Shown: positions 1 through 8,576, numbered from the stretch's first letter. The stretch: DNA of 64,000 nucleotides from Thalassospira sp. MCCC 1A01148 (GCF_001613795.1 NZ_LPVZ01000022.1:186001-250000); one strand, 5' to 3'. The notes: a model not told the origin generated them from the sequence alone. Program-made: numbers and translations.

Positions 1-1
1 A

Positions 2-919
2 GTGAAATTAGTTGCCAGCGAAACTTCCGGAAATACAAAAGCTGTCGTTGATGGCCTACTTGGAAAACTTTGTGAGAACTTATCTAAGCATGCGCCGGCA
101 ATTCTTGAGCTGGAAATACCTGTAGGGCATGCGAAAACACGTGAAGTCGCTCTCTCACTGGGATTTCGCCCCGACGATGAAGATAAAACCTCTAGAACAG
201 TTTTCCATAAAATTTCATACGGCAAGGTCATTACAAGTAATCTCTGGTCTCAGTTCAGGGCCGACTTAATTGCTCTCGCCAAAATAAAGTTGCCTGAGCA
301 GCCACCGAAGTATGAAAGCGCCAGTCAAGTAATTGAGTATCGTGACGCAGAGGATAACCTCAATCAGTTGTCTCTCGCTGAATTTGAGACGCTGTTGTCA
401 CCTTTAATTCTTCTTTTGCCGCATCGCGATGGATTGATTGTACCAATCCGAAGATATTATGCGGACGACCTGCTTGGGACTTCTGATCAGCTCTCTTTGT
501 TGGGGGATCACTCCGCTTCGATTCACAGTTCACGCGTTTATTACAGTAGGCCGAATAAAACTATACAGCCCAATAGTGTGATTATTTTTTATGAGTCGTC
601 TGCCGGAAATGGGCGAAGCAGTGCAGTCGCAATTGCAAATGCAACACAGGTGCGAGAGCTGACATCCGCACAGATTGCAGTTGAAACCAACCGATTTGGT
701 GTAGTGCGGCATTCGGAACTTAAGAACATTGGCAAAAGTCCGCGCAAGCTAACTTTGCTTTGTAGCAGTATAGTGAAATTTAACGATATCGTGTCATACA
801 GCAAACTGTGTAAGCTCGGATGCAACAATGGTGCGCGGTTTGTTACCGCAACACGTATTAGTCATAACGAGCTACTTAAAGTGGTTGCTGCAGGGGGATT
901 GAATGGCGCGAACGGATAA
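2..919 (+). CDS. GNAT-like / PUA-like fusion protein, 5' partial
   Basis: The reading frame is open to the window edge, so the first codon used (GTG at 2) is probably internal. Near the N-terminus of the visible part, GHAKTREVALSLGFR resembles the last helix-strand of a GNAT acetyltransferase (alanine/arginine helix followed by a GF motif). The C-terminal half, with NSVIIFYESS, GRSSAVAIANATQV and a closing TATRISHNELL-like segment, resembles PUA/EVE-type RNA- or modified-base-binding folds. It overlaps the next gene by 17 bases, so the two are translationally coupled. Codon use is visibly more AT-rich than in the genes after 1491, which suggests acquired DNA. A role in nucleic acid modification or defence is inference; substrate and function are unknown. 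Confidence 0.6.
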   Translation: MKLVASETSGNTKAVVDGLLGKLCENLSKHAPAILELEIPVGHAKTREVALSLGFRPDDEDKTSRTVFHKISYGKVITSNLWSQFRADLIALAKIKLPEQPPKYESASQVIEYRDAEDNLNQLSLAEFETLLSPLILLLPHRDGLIVPIRRYYADDLLGTSDQLSLLGDHSASIHSSRVYYSRPNKTIQPNSVIIFYESSAGNGRSSAVAIANATQVRELTSAQIAVETNRFGVVRHSELKNIGKSPRKLTLLCSSIVKFNDIVSYSKLCKLGCNNGARFVTATRISHNELLKVVAAGGLNGANG

Positions 920-1352
920 CATTCTTATCTCAGTCGAAGACCGATATGTTCGCCGAATGCTTCGCGGAGAAAAGAAAGTAGAGTTGCGCCGTAAAGCTCT
1001 CAACCTTGTGCCAGGCACGCACGTCTGGATATATAGCAAACTTCCAAAAGGCGAAGTTTGCGCACTTGGTGTAGTGGACCGGGTCGCTGAGGCGAGTCCA
1101 GATGGCATCTGGGAAGAATTTTCTGACGTCAGCGGCGTTAGCGAATTTGAATTTAAAGAATATTTTTCTGGCGCGACCAAGGGCTATGCAATTGTGTTCG
1201 AGGACGTGTTTCCTCTAGGGAGGGGCCTATCGTTGTCGTCGATTCGCTCCAAGGTTGGAGCTTTCCAGCCACCACAGTTCTTTAAACGATTGAATGCGAG
1301 CGGCCCGGAGCTGTCATACTTTCAAACAGCTTTGTCTCCAGAGTACGCTTAG
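903..1352 (+). CDS. ASCH/PUA-like domain protein
   Basis: A 149-residue protein whose first 100 residues match the ASCH (PUA-superfamily) pattern: NILISVEDRYVRRMLRGEKK followed by VELRRKAL, then an IYSKLPKGEV strand and the GVVDRV strand typical of the beta-barrel. ASCH proteins bind RNA or nucleotides, and some are ribonucleases. It starts inside the end of the upstream GNAT/PUA-like gene (overlap 903-919), so both are probably made together as a functional pair. The low GC content relative to the flanking genes suggests horizontal transfer. I see no catalytic residues that would fix an activity. Fold-level assignment is fairly confident; the biological role is open. Confidence 0.65.
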   Translation: MARTDNILISVEDRYVRRMLRGEKKVELRRKALNLVPGTHVWIYSKLPKGEVCALGVVDRVAEASPDGIWEEFSDVSGVSEFEFKEYFSGATKGYAIVFEDVFPLGRGLSLSSIRSKVGAFQPPQFFKRLNASGPELSYFQTALSPEYA

Positions 1353-1490
1353 TTTAATAGTCACTCCTTCACCGCCTTTACCAATGCTCTACCGGATACT
1401 AAGCAAGGCTTTACTCTTACAATATCGCAGAGTAGCTGACAGCTGCAGCGATAGACTGTGAGCAGGCTGTTCGAGCTCAAAACCGAACGA

Positions 1491-1811
1491 CTACGCTGAG
1501 GTTCCAACAACCAAATCAAACACCACCAACCCGGCGACACCACCGTCAAGCAGTCCCACCAACTGCCCACCCAAGGCCTTATGCTCTGGGTGTTCCAGAT
1601 AGGCGTCTCGGGCTTCCGCATCGTCAAAATCAATTGAAAATCCGTGGCGGAAGCCTTGTTCCAGGCCCTCCGGGCTGACCGAAACGCCGCCCTCAAAGCC
1701 GCGCATGCCGGGGATATGGCTTTTGAGGTCCGCCAGCTTGGCAAACAGGCTGTCGATGTCGGCCTTTGTGACCTCGGCCTTGAATTTGGTCAGAACGATG
1801 TGACGGATCAT
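1491..1811 (-). CDS. Dabb (stress-responsive A/B barrel) family protein
   Basis: A 106-residue single-domain protein. It begins MIRHIVLTKFK, the hallmark first strand of dimeric alpha/beta barrel (Dabb) proteins, and contains the PGMRGFEGGVSVSPE turn, a DFDDAEARDAYLEHPEHK helix and a C-terminal VVFDLVV strand. The length is typical for the family (about 95-110). These small cytoplasmic dimers are mostly uncharacterised; some act as olivetolic-acid-cyclase-like or stress proteins. The ATG at 1811 is the only good start. It lies downstream of, and on the same strand as, the 1866 and 2067 genes but about 54 bases away, so operon membership is uncertain. Confidence 0.8.
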   Translation of the reverse strand: MIRHIVLTKFKAEVTKADIDSLFAKLADLKSHIPGMRGFEGGVSVSPEGLEQGFRHGFSIDFDDAEARDAYLEHPEHKALGGQLVGLLDGGVAGLVVFDLVVGTSA

Positions 1812-1865
1812 GGGGACTCCGGTTGGCGGCTTTCGTAGCCTTAGACGTTGGACTGTCAGAGATAT

Positions 1866-2057
1866 TTATGGTCGACCACCAGGATCAGATCCGGTGCCGC
1901 TATTTGATCCGGAATAATACCGCGTGCCGGGAAGAGAGCCATGCTCCCTGCCGTCGCTGGATCGGCGATCTCGGCCGCTGACCCAGAAAACCCGTATGAC
2001 GAATACGCCAACTGCAAGCGCGATGATCGTGCCAAGGATGTTTTGTATAAGTTCCAT
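1866..2057 (-). CDS. small single-pass membrane protein, downstream of ydiJ
   Basis: A 63-residue protein with one hydrophobic segment at residues 7-25 (ILGTIIALAVGVFVIRVFW), then a polar Gly/Ser/Arg-rich tail. The ATG lies 9 bases after the stop codon of the large FAD/Fe-S oxidoreductase gene and is preceded by a good ribosome binding site (gaggataagag), which argues for a real co-transcribed gene. The N-out or N-in orientation cannot be decided; arginines after the helix suggest the tail is cytoplasmic. I do not recognise a family. It could anchor or modulate the dehydrogenase at the membrane, but that is inference from position only. Confidence 0.55.
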   Translation of the reverse strand: MELIQNILGTIIALAVGVFVIRVFWVSGRDRRSSDGREHGSLPGTRYYSGSNSGTGSDPGGRP

Positions 2058-2066
2058 CTCTTATCC

Positions 2067-5000
2067 TCAAACCAAATGCCGCGCCAGATATTCCACCGGA
2101 TGCTGCGGCTTCACACCTTCATAGCGGTCCACCTGACAGCGGCAGGAATAGCCGGTCACCAGCATGTTCTGTGGGCCGGTGGCATCGACCTTCTTTTTCC
2201 AGCTCAGGTCATACAACGCGCGCGAGGTTTCCTGATGGCGGGTTTCATGGCCATAGACACCGGCCATGCCACAACACCCGGTTTTTTCCGTGGCGAGCTT
2301 TAACCCGAACGCCTCAAAGATCTTCTGCCATTTGACACCGACATCGGGGATGGACGTCTTTTCCGTGCAATGGGGGAACAGGCTTGCCGGGGTTTCCGTG
2401 GTGCTGATGTTAACGCCGTTATCAATTTTCGGCGGGGTGAGGCGGCCGTGCTCGATCTCGCCCGCCAGCCATTCATGGAACAGATGCACGCGGTAATCTG
2501 GGCGGTTTGAAAGCCGCTGTTCGTATTCCTGCCGGTAGGTCAGGGTCACGCTGGCCTCGATCCCGATCATGGGCACGCCGGATTTGGCGATTTTGCCCAG
2601 CACGATGTCATTTTGCGTCGCCTGATAATCAAAGCGTTTGAGGAACCCCTTCACATGCATCGCCTTGCCATTCGGGCGGTAGGGCGGCACGAAAACGCGG
2701 TATCCAAGGCGCTGCAAAAGATCGACATGGGCCAGCACCACATGGGTGTCGTAATGCGTGGTAAAGCAATCCTGCACAAGGATCACCGACTTGGCCTTTT
2801 CTTCCGAGCTTAAGGCCTCCAACTCTGCCTGCTTGAACTTGCCAATGCCGCGTTGGCGCAAGGCTGATTTAAGGCTTTGGCGATGGAGTTTCGGCAAATC
2901 GGTCAGGCCGATGAAGCGTTTGAAGATCCAGGGCATCGGCGGGATGGATTGCAGCGCGTTAAACAGCCCCGGCGCCTTTGCCAGAAGCGGGGCGATATTT
3001 TCCAGTGACGCAATCACATGGTCCTTGATCGGGCGTTTATAGCGCGTGTGATAGGTCTCAAGGAACCGGGATTTCATTTCCGGGATATCGACCTTGACCG
3101 GGCATTGCCCCGCACACGCCTTGCACGACAGGCAACCGGCCATCGCCTCATACACGTCATGGGAAAAATCCCGGCCATTGATGACGGCCAAGTCCTTGTT
3201 CATCGGATCGGTGCCGACCGAAAGCTGGCGGATCCATTCGCGGATCATCCCGGCCCGGCCCTTGGGCGAATGCACGCGCGATCGCGTGACCTTATAGGAC
3301 GGGCACATGGCATCCATCAGATCCCAGTTAAAGCACGCCCCGTTGCCGTTACACCGCGTCGCGTTCAGGTATTCATCACGCAACGCATCCTCGATCTGGC
3401 GGTCAAACTGGCCGCGCATCGGGGCTTCGTCGATTGCGGTGATCGGTGTGTTTTTGCTATACGGCGATGCGATCTTGCCGGGGTTAAGCTGCCCTTCGGG
3501 ATCAAACGCCTCCTTGATGCGGCGCAGAACATCATAAAGCTCCGGCCCGAAATAGACGGGGGAGTATTCGCCCCGGAACCCCTTGCCATGTTCGCCCCAG
3601 ATCAGGCCGTTATAGCGTTTGGTAAGCTCCGCCACCGCATCGGAAACGCGCCGGATGCGGGCCTCGTCCTCTTCATCCATCATGTCAAGCAGCGGGCGGA
3701 CATGCAAACACCCGACATCGACATGGCCAAACATGCCGTAATCAAGTCCCTCGGCATCCAAAAGGGCCCGGAACTCGGCAATGAAATCGGCAAGGTTTTC
3801 TGGCGGAACAGCGGTATCTTCGACAAACGGGGTGGCGCGGCGTTTGCCCTCAAGATTGCCCAGAAGCCCCACCGATTTCGCCCGGATCGACCAGATGGCG
3901 GCGATTTGGCCCGGGTCGGTCGCCTGCACAAAGCCGATGGGGGCGTAGTCTTCAGTCGGGTTGGCCTCAAGGTAGGCTTTGAGTTCCGCCTGTTTGGCCG
4001 CCACCTCGGCCTCGCTCTCGCCAACGAACTCGACGACGTTAAAGCCGCGCGTGGGTGTGTTGCTGTTTTCCGTGCCGAGAAGCTTGCCCAGCATGTGCCA
4101 GCTTTCATCCTGCTCGGCCAGTTTCATGACCTTGTCATCGATGCTTTCAATCGCGACGGGGTCAAACTGCACCAGCGTTTTGACGTGACGAAGGGCACTG
4201 TCAAAGCTGTCATAGCGCACGACCGTGACGGCCTTGTGTTTTGGCAGCGGAATGACGCGGAAGGTAATTTCCTTGACCATGCCAAGGCTGCCCTCGGCCC
4301 CGGCAATCAGAAAGGACAGGTTCATGTCCCCGGTGTCAGATACCGCTTCCTTAAGGTTATAGCCCGTAAGCCCCCGGTTCATTTCCGGGAAGGTTGATTT
4401 GATCTGATCCCGCCTTGGCGCGATTTCGTCATGGACCTTTTTATAAAGCTGCCCGACACGATCCGCGCGGTCCATGGTGTCTTTGGCTTCCGTCGCTGTC
4501 ATCGCGCGGGTATTGAAATCCGTGCCGTCGATCAGAACCGTGGTCATGTCATGGATGTAATGGCTGGTTTTGCCATAAATCCGCGATCCCTTGCCCGAAC
4601 TGTCCGATCCGATCATGCCGCCCACCGTGGCGCGGCTCGCGGTCGACACGGCCGGCGGGAAGAAATAGCCGTATGGCTTCAGCCAGGCATTCAACTGATC
4701 AAGCACCACACCGGGCTCGACATGCACAAGGCCACGTTCGGCATCAAAGCCAAGGATATCGTTCAGGTGTTTGGAGGTATCAAGAATGATGGTGTTGTTC
4801 AGCGACTGGCCATTGGTGCCGGTCCCGCCGCCCCGCGGGGTGATTTTGACCTCGGAAAATTTCTCACGGCCCGCAAGCTCCATCACCACATTGATGTCAT
4901 CGCGCGTTCTGGGCTGCAGGACGGCGGTTGGCATCACCTGATAGACGCTGTTATCGGTGGCATTGATCAGCCGGGTCGGGAAATCGGCATGGATTTCACC

Positions 5001-5174
5001 GGCAAACTTGCCCTCGGCCTCCAGCGTTTTGAGAAACCCCAGCGTCAAACTGTCCAGCGACCGATCCGGGGTCAGGGCCGGCAGCTTTTTGATCACGCTT
5101 TTGTTTGACGCGTTGGTAACCGGATTGGTGGCCGGATTGGTAACCGGGGTGGCAGCCGGGGCAGGGACGGACAT
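2067..5174 (-). CDS. ydiJ: FAD-binding and Fe-S domain oxidoreductase, YdiJ type (D-2-hydroxyglutarate dehydrogenase-like)
   Basis: A 1035-residue two-part enzyme close in length to E. coli YdiJ (1018). The N-terminal half is a VAO/PCMH FAD-binding domain with the nucleotide loop RGGGTGTNGQ at residues 114-123, followed by a GlcD/Dld-type C-terminal FAD-oxidase region. The C-terminal half is GlpC/LldE-like: a ferredoxin motif CLSCKACAGQCPVKVD, an upstream CNGNGACF cysteine cluster, and CCG-type motifs ending in TGCCGMAGVYGHE. The family oxidises D-2-hydroxyacids, with D-2-hydroxyglutarate established for YdiJ, and passes electrons to the quinone pool or a carrier. The first 25 residues are a Pro/Thr/Asn low-complexity lead. 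It is divergent from a LysR regulator across 246 bases that hold two palindromes, so control by that regulator is likely. Confidence 0.88.
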   Translation of the reverse strand: MSVPAPAATPVTNPATNPVTNASNKSVIKKLPALTPDRSLDSLTLGFLKTLEAEGKFAGEIHADFPTRLINATDNSVYQVMPTAVLQPRTRDDINVVMELAGREKFSEVKITPRGGGTGTNGQSLNNTIILDTSKHLNDILGFDAERGLVHVEPGVVLDQLNAWLKPYGYFFPPAVSTASRATVGGMIGSDSSGKGSRIYGKTSHYIHDMTTVLIDGTDFNTRAMTATEAKDTMDRADRVGQLYKKVHDEIAPRRDQIKSTFPEMNRGLTGYNLKEAVSDTGDMNLSFLIAGAEGSLGMVKEITFRVIPLPKHKAVTVVRYDSFDSALRHVKTLVQFDPVAIESIDDKVMKLAEQDESWHMLGKLLGTENSNTPTRGFNVVEFVGESEAEVAAKQAELKAYLEANPTEDYAPIGFVQATDPGQIAAIWSIRAKSVGLLGNLEGKRRATPFVEDTAVPPENLADFIAEFRALLDAEGLDYGMFGHVDVGCLHVRPLLDMMDEEDEARIRRVSDAVAELTKRYNGLIWGEHGKGFRGEYSPVYFGPELYDVLRRIKEAFDPEGQLNPGKIASPYSKNTPITAIDEAPMRGQFDRQIEDALRDEYLNATRCNGNGACFNWDLMDAMCPSYKVTRSRVHSPKGRAGMIREWIRQLSVGTDPMNKDLAVINGRDFSHDVYEAMAGCLSCKACAGQCPVKVDIPEMKSRFLETYHTRYKRPIKDHVIASLENIAPLLAKAPGLFNALQSIPPMPWIFKRFIGLTDLPKLHRQSLKSALRQRGIGKFKQAELEALSSEEKAKSVILVQDCFTTHYDTHVVLAHVDLLQRLGYRVFVPPYRPNGKAMHVKGFLKRFDYQATQNDIVLGKIAKSGVPMIGIEASVTLTYRQEYEQRLSNRPDYRVHLFHEWLAGEIEHGRLTPPKIDNGVNISTTETPASLFPHCTEKTSIPDVGVKWQKIFEAFGLKLATEKTGCCGMAGVYGHETRHQETSRALYDLSWKKKVDATGPQNMLVTGYSCRCQVDRYEGVKPQHPVEYLARHLV

Positions 5175-5193
5175 CAGGCTCTCTCAATACTCG

Positions 5194-5208
5194 TATGATA
5201 ATATCATA
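5194..5208. promoter_or_regulatory. perfect 15-base palindrome upstream of ydiJ
   Basis: TATGATA-A-TATCATA is a perfect palindrome around a single central base, 20 bases upstream of the ydiJ start codon. It contains the T-N11-A spacing of LysR-type boxes and would overlap a ydiJ promoter or leader. It is a candidate operator for the divergent LysR regulator; binding is inferred. Confidence 0.45.
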
Positions 5209-5310
5209 TGCCTTTTATCGGATTTTCCGGTGCGGGCCGGTGGGTCCGATCTGGCATGAATGTCATTTGACAGCAAGGCCATTGCAAAGACAAATTAAAA
5301 AGTCTGAACT

Positions 5311-5333
5311 ATTATTCAATTTCATTTAATAAT
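5311..5333. promoter_or_regulatory. inverted repeat upstream of lysR-type gene
   Basis: ATTATT-N11-AATAAT is an inverted repeat with LysR-box geometry (T-N11-A) located about 90 bases upstream of the LysR gene in an AT-rich stretch. It is a candidate autoregulatory or activator site. Confidence 0.35.
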
Positions 5334-5420
5334 GGATGTCTGTCGGATTTTACTGAATTCCACTGCCCTGAAAGGCGGCTGGGCGGCAAATTTAATCCTC
5401 ATACAATTGGGAATGGCTGG

Positions 5421-6551
5421 ATGTTATCCTCGATCAGTTTACGTCATATGCGCGTTTTTGCCGCCGTCGCCGATCACGGCTCTTTCTCGGCTGCGGCAGA
5501 TGTACTTGGCCTGACACCACCAGCCCTGACCAGCACCATTCGCCAGTTTGAAGAGGCCACAGGTGCTGCCCTTTTTGATCGCACGACCCGCCAGGTAACC
5601 CTGACCCAGACCGGCGAGCGGTTTTTGCCGATTGCGCGGCGGTTGCTGGCCGATTTTGAAGAGGCGCTTGGTGATCTTGATGCGCTGTCAAAGGGAGTTG
5701 GCGGCAAGATTACGATTGCAGCCGCACCCTCGGTTCTGACGCGTATTTTGCCCGCCGTGATTTCCGAATTTGTTGCCGCCCATCCCGATGCGCGCATTCG
5801 TTTGGATGAACGCAATGCCGGTGAAGTGCATGAGGCGGTGGCAAACAATGCCGCTGATTTCGGCATTGCCGGGGAATGGCAGGCGCTGCCCGATATTGCG
5901 TTTCGCCCGCTGTTTTCCGACCGGTTTGGCGTGCTGTGCCGCGCCGATCATGCCTTTGCCCAAAAGTCGGTTTTGCGTTGGTCGGATTTGACCGGCGAGA
6001 GGCTTGTCGGGTTGGGGCCGGAATCCGGGACCGGGGCGCTGATGGCGCAGCCCGGTGTCACAAGCGATCTGTCATCTGACACCATGCCGGTCCTGAGCCC
6101 CGCTGTGCGCGATGCGGTGGCGGCGGGAATTCCGGCGGCGAAAACGGTTCTGGCGCGGGCGCAAAAGGCGATGCGGGCCGAGGAAAAGGTGCTGCGCTCA
6201 CTTGATCCGAACGCCAGCAGTGTAGAGGAAGGCAGCGATATCGCATTGGGCGCAACCGGCCCGATCCTGCCGCGCCCGATTGTCGAAACATCCAACACCA
6301 TCACGCTGGCGGCCATGGTCGCCGAAGGGGTGGGGATCACGGTTCTGCCGGAACTGGCAGCGCGCGTGTCGGATATGGCGGCACCCGAAAAGCTGGTGTT
6401 TGTGCCGCTCACCACCCCGGAACGCCATCGCCATATCGGCGTGATCACCCGCAAAAGCAAAAGCCTGTCACCGATTGCACGGCTGTTCCTTGATCAGGTG
6501 ATCGCGCTTGCCCCCAAGCAGGACCTTCCGGCCAGTTTGACATGGTATTGA
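5421..6551 (+). CDS. LysR-family regulator with an extended effector domain
   Basis: The N-terminus is a canonical LysR winged helix-turn-helix: ISLRHMRVFAAVADHGSFSA, then AADVLGLTPPALTSTIRQFE and LFDRTTRQVTLTQTGERFLP. The periplasmic-binding-protein-like effector domain starts near residue 95 (GGKITIAAAPSVL). The protein is 376 residues against about 300 for the family. The surplus is an insertion of roughly 70 residues between about 210 and 288, between LVGLGPESGTGAL and the usual RPIVETSNTITLAAMVAEG-type strand. It is divergent from ydiJ, the most likely target. Downstream genes start 105 bases later. The start codon ATG at 5421 gives the usual LysR N-terminus. The inducer is unknown; a 2-hydroxyacid is a reasonable guess given the neighbour. 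Confidence 0.88.
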   Translation: MLSSISLRHMRVFAAVADHGSFSAAADVLGLTPPALTSTIRQFEEATGAALFDRTTRQVTLTQTGERFLPIARRLLADFEEALGDLDALSKGVGGKITIAAAPSVLTRILPAVISEFVAAHPDARIRLDERNAGEVHEAVANNAADFGIAGEWQALPDIAFRPLFSDRFGVLCRADHAFAQKSVLRWSDLTGERLVGLGPESGTGALMAQPGVTSDLSSDTMPVLSPAVRDAVAAGIPAAKTVLARAQKAMRAEEKVLRSLDPNASSVEEGSDIALGATGPILPRPIVETSNTITLAAMVAEGVGITVLPELAARVSDMAAPEKLVFVPLTTPERHRHIGVITRKSKSLSPIARLFLDQVIALAPKQDLPASLTWY

Positions 6552-6656
6552 GCCGGGGTCGTTTTCGGCCATTAGATATCATTGCTGGCAGATGGTGCGG
6601 TTTGCGACATATCATGACCAGTATGCCGAACATTATGACCAGGTGCAGGAGATGGC

Positions 6657-7703
6657 ATGAGCGAGCGTGCGAAGCAATCGACGGCGACCAACCGCAAACA
6701 GATCAACCTAGCCCTGCAGGGCGGGGGATCGCACGGGGCGTTTACCTGGGGCGTTCTGGACCGGTTGCTTGAGGATGAAGAGATCGAGCTTGAGGCGATT
6801 TCGGGCACGTCGGCGGGGGCGATGAATGCCGCCGTGGTGACGTCGGGCTTTTGCAAGGGCGGTCATGACGGGGCGCGCGAGGATCTTGAGCGGTTCTGGT
6901 CAGCGGTTTCGGAAGCTGCGCGGTTCAGCCCGCTTCAGCGATCGCCGATTGATGTTTTGTTTGGCAACTGGTCGCTTGGCAATTCGCCGATGTATCAGTG
7001 GCTGGATATGTCGGCCAAAATGTTTTCGCCCTACGATCTGAACCCGGTGGGTGACAATCCGCTGGCGGGGCTTTTGGAAGATGTGGTCGATTTTGATTTG
7101 CTAAACAAAAGCCCGACCAAGCTTTTCATCACCGCGACCAATGTGGAAACCGGCCAGGCACGGGTGTTTCGCAACCCCGATATCAGCCTTGATGTGTTGC
7201 TCGCCTCGGCCTGTTTGCCCAATATTTACAAGACGGTCGAGATTGATGGCGTGCCCTATTGGGACGGGGGATATTCCGGCAATCCCAGCCTTGGCCCGCT
7301 GGTGCGGGAATGTTCGGCCAATGACACGGTGCTGGTGCAAATCAATCCGGTCAAACGGCCGGGGATCCCGAAAACGTCGCACGAGATATCAAGCCGGCTG
7401 AACGAGATTTCGTTTAACAGTTCATTGGTCAAGGAGCTGCGCATGATGTCGGTGATCCGCAAGGACATGCCGCCCCATCAATGCGAAGCCAGCAGTTGGG
7501 GCACCATGCGCATGCATCTGATTGCAAGTGATGTGATGCTGGAGCTTGATCACACGTCCAAGATGAATGCCGAATGGGATTTCATGACCATGCTGCGCGA
7601 CAAGGGACGCGAGGCGGCAGGGGCGTTTCTTGATGCCCATCGTGGCGATATCGGAGAACGCCCGACGCTTGATCTTGAACAGTTTGCGCCCGATTACGTG
7701 TAG
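6657..7703 (+). CDS. patatin-like phospholipase
   Basis: A 348-residue patatin/RssA-type serine hydrolase. The oxyanion loop is QGGGSHGAF (residues 21-29), the nucleophile elbow is GTSAG (Ser52), and the dyad aspartate is in DGGYSGNP (Asp203). The arrangement and length match bacterial patatin family proteins that act on phospholipid or acyl esters. There is no signal peptide, so it is predicted cytoplasmic or membrane-peripheral. The ATG at 6657 has an aggagatgg-type ribosome binding site. A 9-base-pair hairpin follows the stop codon. Physiological substrate is unknown; alternatives are polyhydroxyalkanoate- or lipid-turnover enzymes of the same fold. Confidence 0.87.
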   Translation: MSERAKQSTATNRKQINLALQGGGSHGAFTWGVLDRLLEDEEIELEAISGTSAGAMNAAVVTSGFCKGGHDGAREDLERFWSAVSEAARFSPLQRSPIDVLFGNWSLGNSPMYQWLDMSAKMFSPYDLNPVGDNPLAGLLEDVVDFDLLNKSPTKLFITATNVETGQARVFRNPDISLDVLLASACLPNIYKTVEIDGVPYWDGGYSGNPSLGPLVRECSANDTVLVQINPVKRPGIPKTSHEISSRLNEISFNSSLVKELRMMSVIRKDMPPHQCEASSWGTMRMHLIASDVMLELDHTSKMNAEWDFMTMLRDKGREAAGAFLDAHRGDIGERPTLDLEQFAPDYV

Positions 7704-7723
7704 GAAGATCGCGCAGATGTTTC

Positions 7724-7751
7724 CCATGCTTGGCAAAGACAACAAGCATGG
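7724..7751 (+). terminator. hairpin after patatin gene
   Basis: A perfect 9-base-pair stem (CCATGCTTG with CAAGCATGG, loop of 10) lies 20 bases after the patatin stop. There is no T-run behind it, so it is a weak or Rho-assisted terminator, or an RNA-stabilising hairpin. Confidence 0.35.
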
Positions 7752-7880
7752 CGTCTTGATCGCGTGGGGGTGACGCGGATGCGTTTTTTATGCCGGTGGC
7801 TGGGGCAGCGCCGTGCAGATTGCAGTTACCCGCAATCCGGCGTAACGTGTTGTCCGTCCCGAACAACGCCACAGAGCATC

Positions 7881-8435
7881 ATGGCAAAAAGCGAACTTGA
7901 AAAAATGCAATCCGGTGACTGGTATTCCTGCCTTGATCCGGAAATCACCGTGTTGCGCCATCGCGCCCTTGAGGCGTGCCATGAGCATAGCGTTCTCTAT
8001 CCGGCGGAGCGCGGCAATATCGGGCCGAAACTGCGCGCGCTGTTTGCCGCTTGCGCGGATGATGTGCGGATCGAGGCGCGGTTTCATTGTGCCTATGGCA
8101 TCAATATCCATTTGGCCGAAGACGTGTTTTTAAATGTCGGCTGTGTGATCCTTGATACGGCACCGGTAAAGATCGGGCGGCATTCGATGCTGGGTCCGAA
8201 TGTGCAGATTTACTGTGCCGATCATCATCGTGATCCGGAGCTCCGCAAGCAGCATCTTGAAATCGCCAAGCCGGTGACGATTGGCGACAATGTCTGGATC
8301 GGGGGCGGGGCGATTATCCTGCCGGGGATCACGATTGGTGATGATGCGATCGTTGGTGCGGGGGCGGTGGTGACGCGCGATGTTGCGGCCGGGAGCAGCG
8401 TTGTTGGTAACCCGGCGCGGGTGTTGCCCCGTTAG
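7881..8435 (+). CDS. maa: maltose O-acetyltransferase
   Basis: A 184-residue hexapeptide-repeat acetyltransferase. The N-terminal Maac segment (KMQSGDWYSCLDPE, residues 7-20) is diagnostic of the Maa/NodL/LacA group. The left-handed beta-helix begins near HCAYGINIHLAEDVFLN, with the catalytic-His region CADHHRDPE and the closing repeats TIGDNVWIGGGAIILPGITI and VVGNPARV. It transfers acetyl groups from acetyl-CoA to the 6-hydroxyl of maltose, glucose or similar sugars. The reading frame is open upstream to 7764, but the ATG at 7881 gives the family-typical length and N-terminus. No obvious operon partner. Confidence 0.88.
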   Translation: MAKSELEKMQSGDWYSCLDPEITVLRHRALEACHEHSVLYPAERGNIGPKLRALFAACADDVRIEARFHCAYGINIHLAEDVFLNVGCVILDTAPVKIGRHSMLGPNVQIYCADHHRDPELRKQHLEIAKPVTIGDNVWIGGGAIILPGITIGDDAIVGAGAVVTRDVAAGSSVVGNPARVLPR

Positions 8436-8476
8436 GGGCAGCACGTGATGTCCCTGAGCCGGGGGTGGTGTGGCCT

Positions 8477-8504
8477 GTATTCCCGCTTTCGCGGGTATGA
8501 CGGG
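8477..8504. repeat. REP-like palindromic intergenic element
   Basis: The core CCCGC-TTTC-GCGGG followed by tATGACGG is the common proteobacterial intergenic palindrome type. Related sequences occur at 8551-8576 and 48702-48726 in this window, always between genes. Confidence 0.5.
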
Positions 8505-8550
8505 TTGGGAATGACAGGTTGGGTATGACTGGCAAAGTAACGATCAGATT

Positions 8551-8576
8551 GTCATGCCTGCCTGGACGGGCATCCA
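8551..8576. repeat. REP-like element, degenerate inverted copy
   Basis: GTCATGCCTGCC followed by a GGGCATCCA end resembles the reverse orientation of the element at 8477 (gtcat-cc-N-gg-atcca pattern). The two form an inverted pair about 47 bases apart in the 186-base gap between maa and the lipoprotein gene. Confidence 0.35.

Noticed and set aside
3018-4397. 459-codon frame antisense to ydiJ
   Set aside because: Lies wholly inside a well-supported gene on the other strand and shows no protein motifs.
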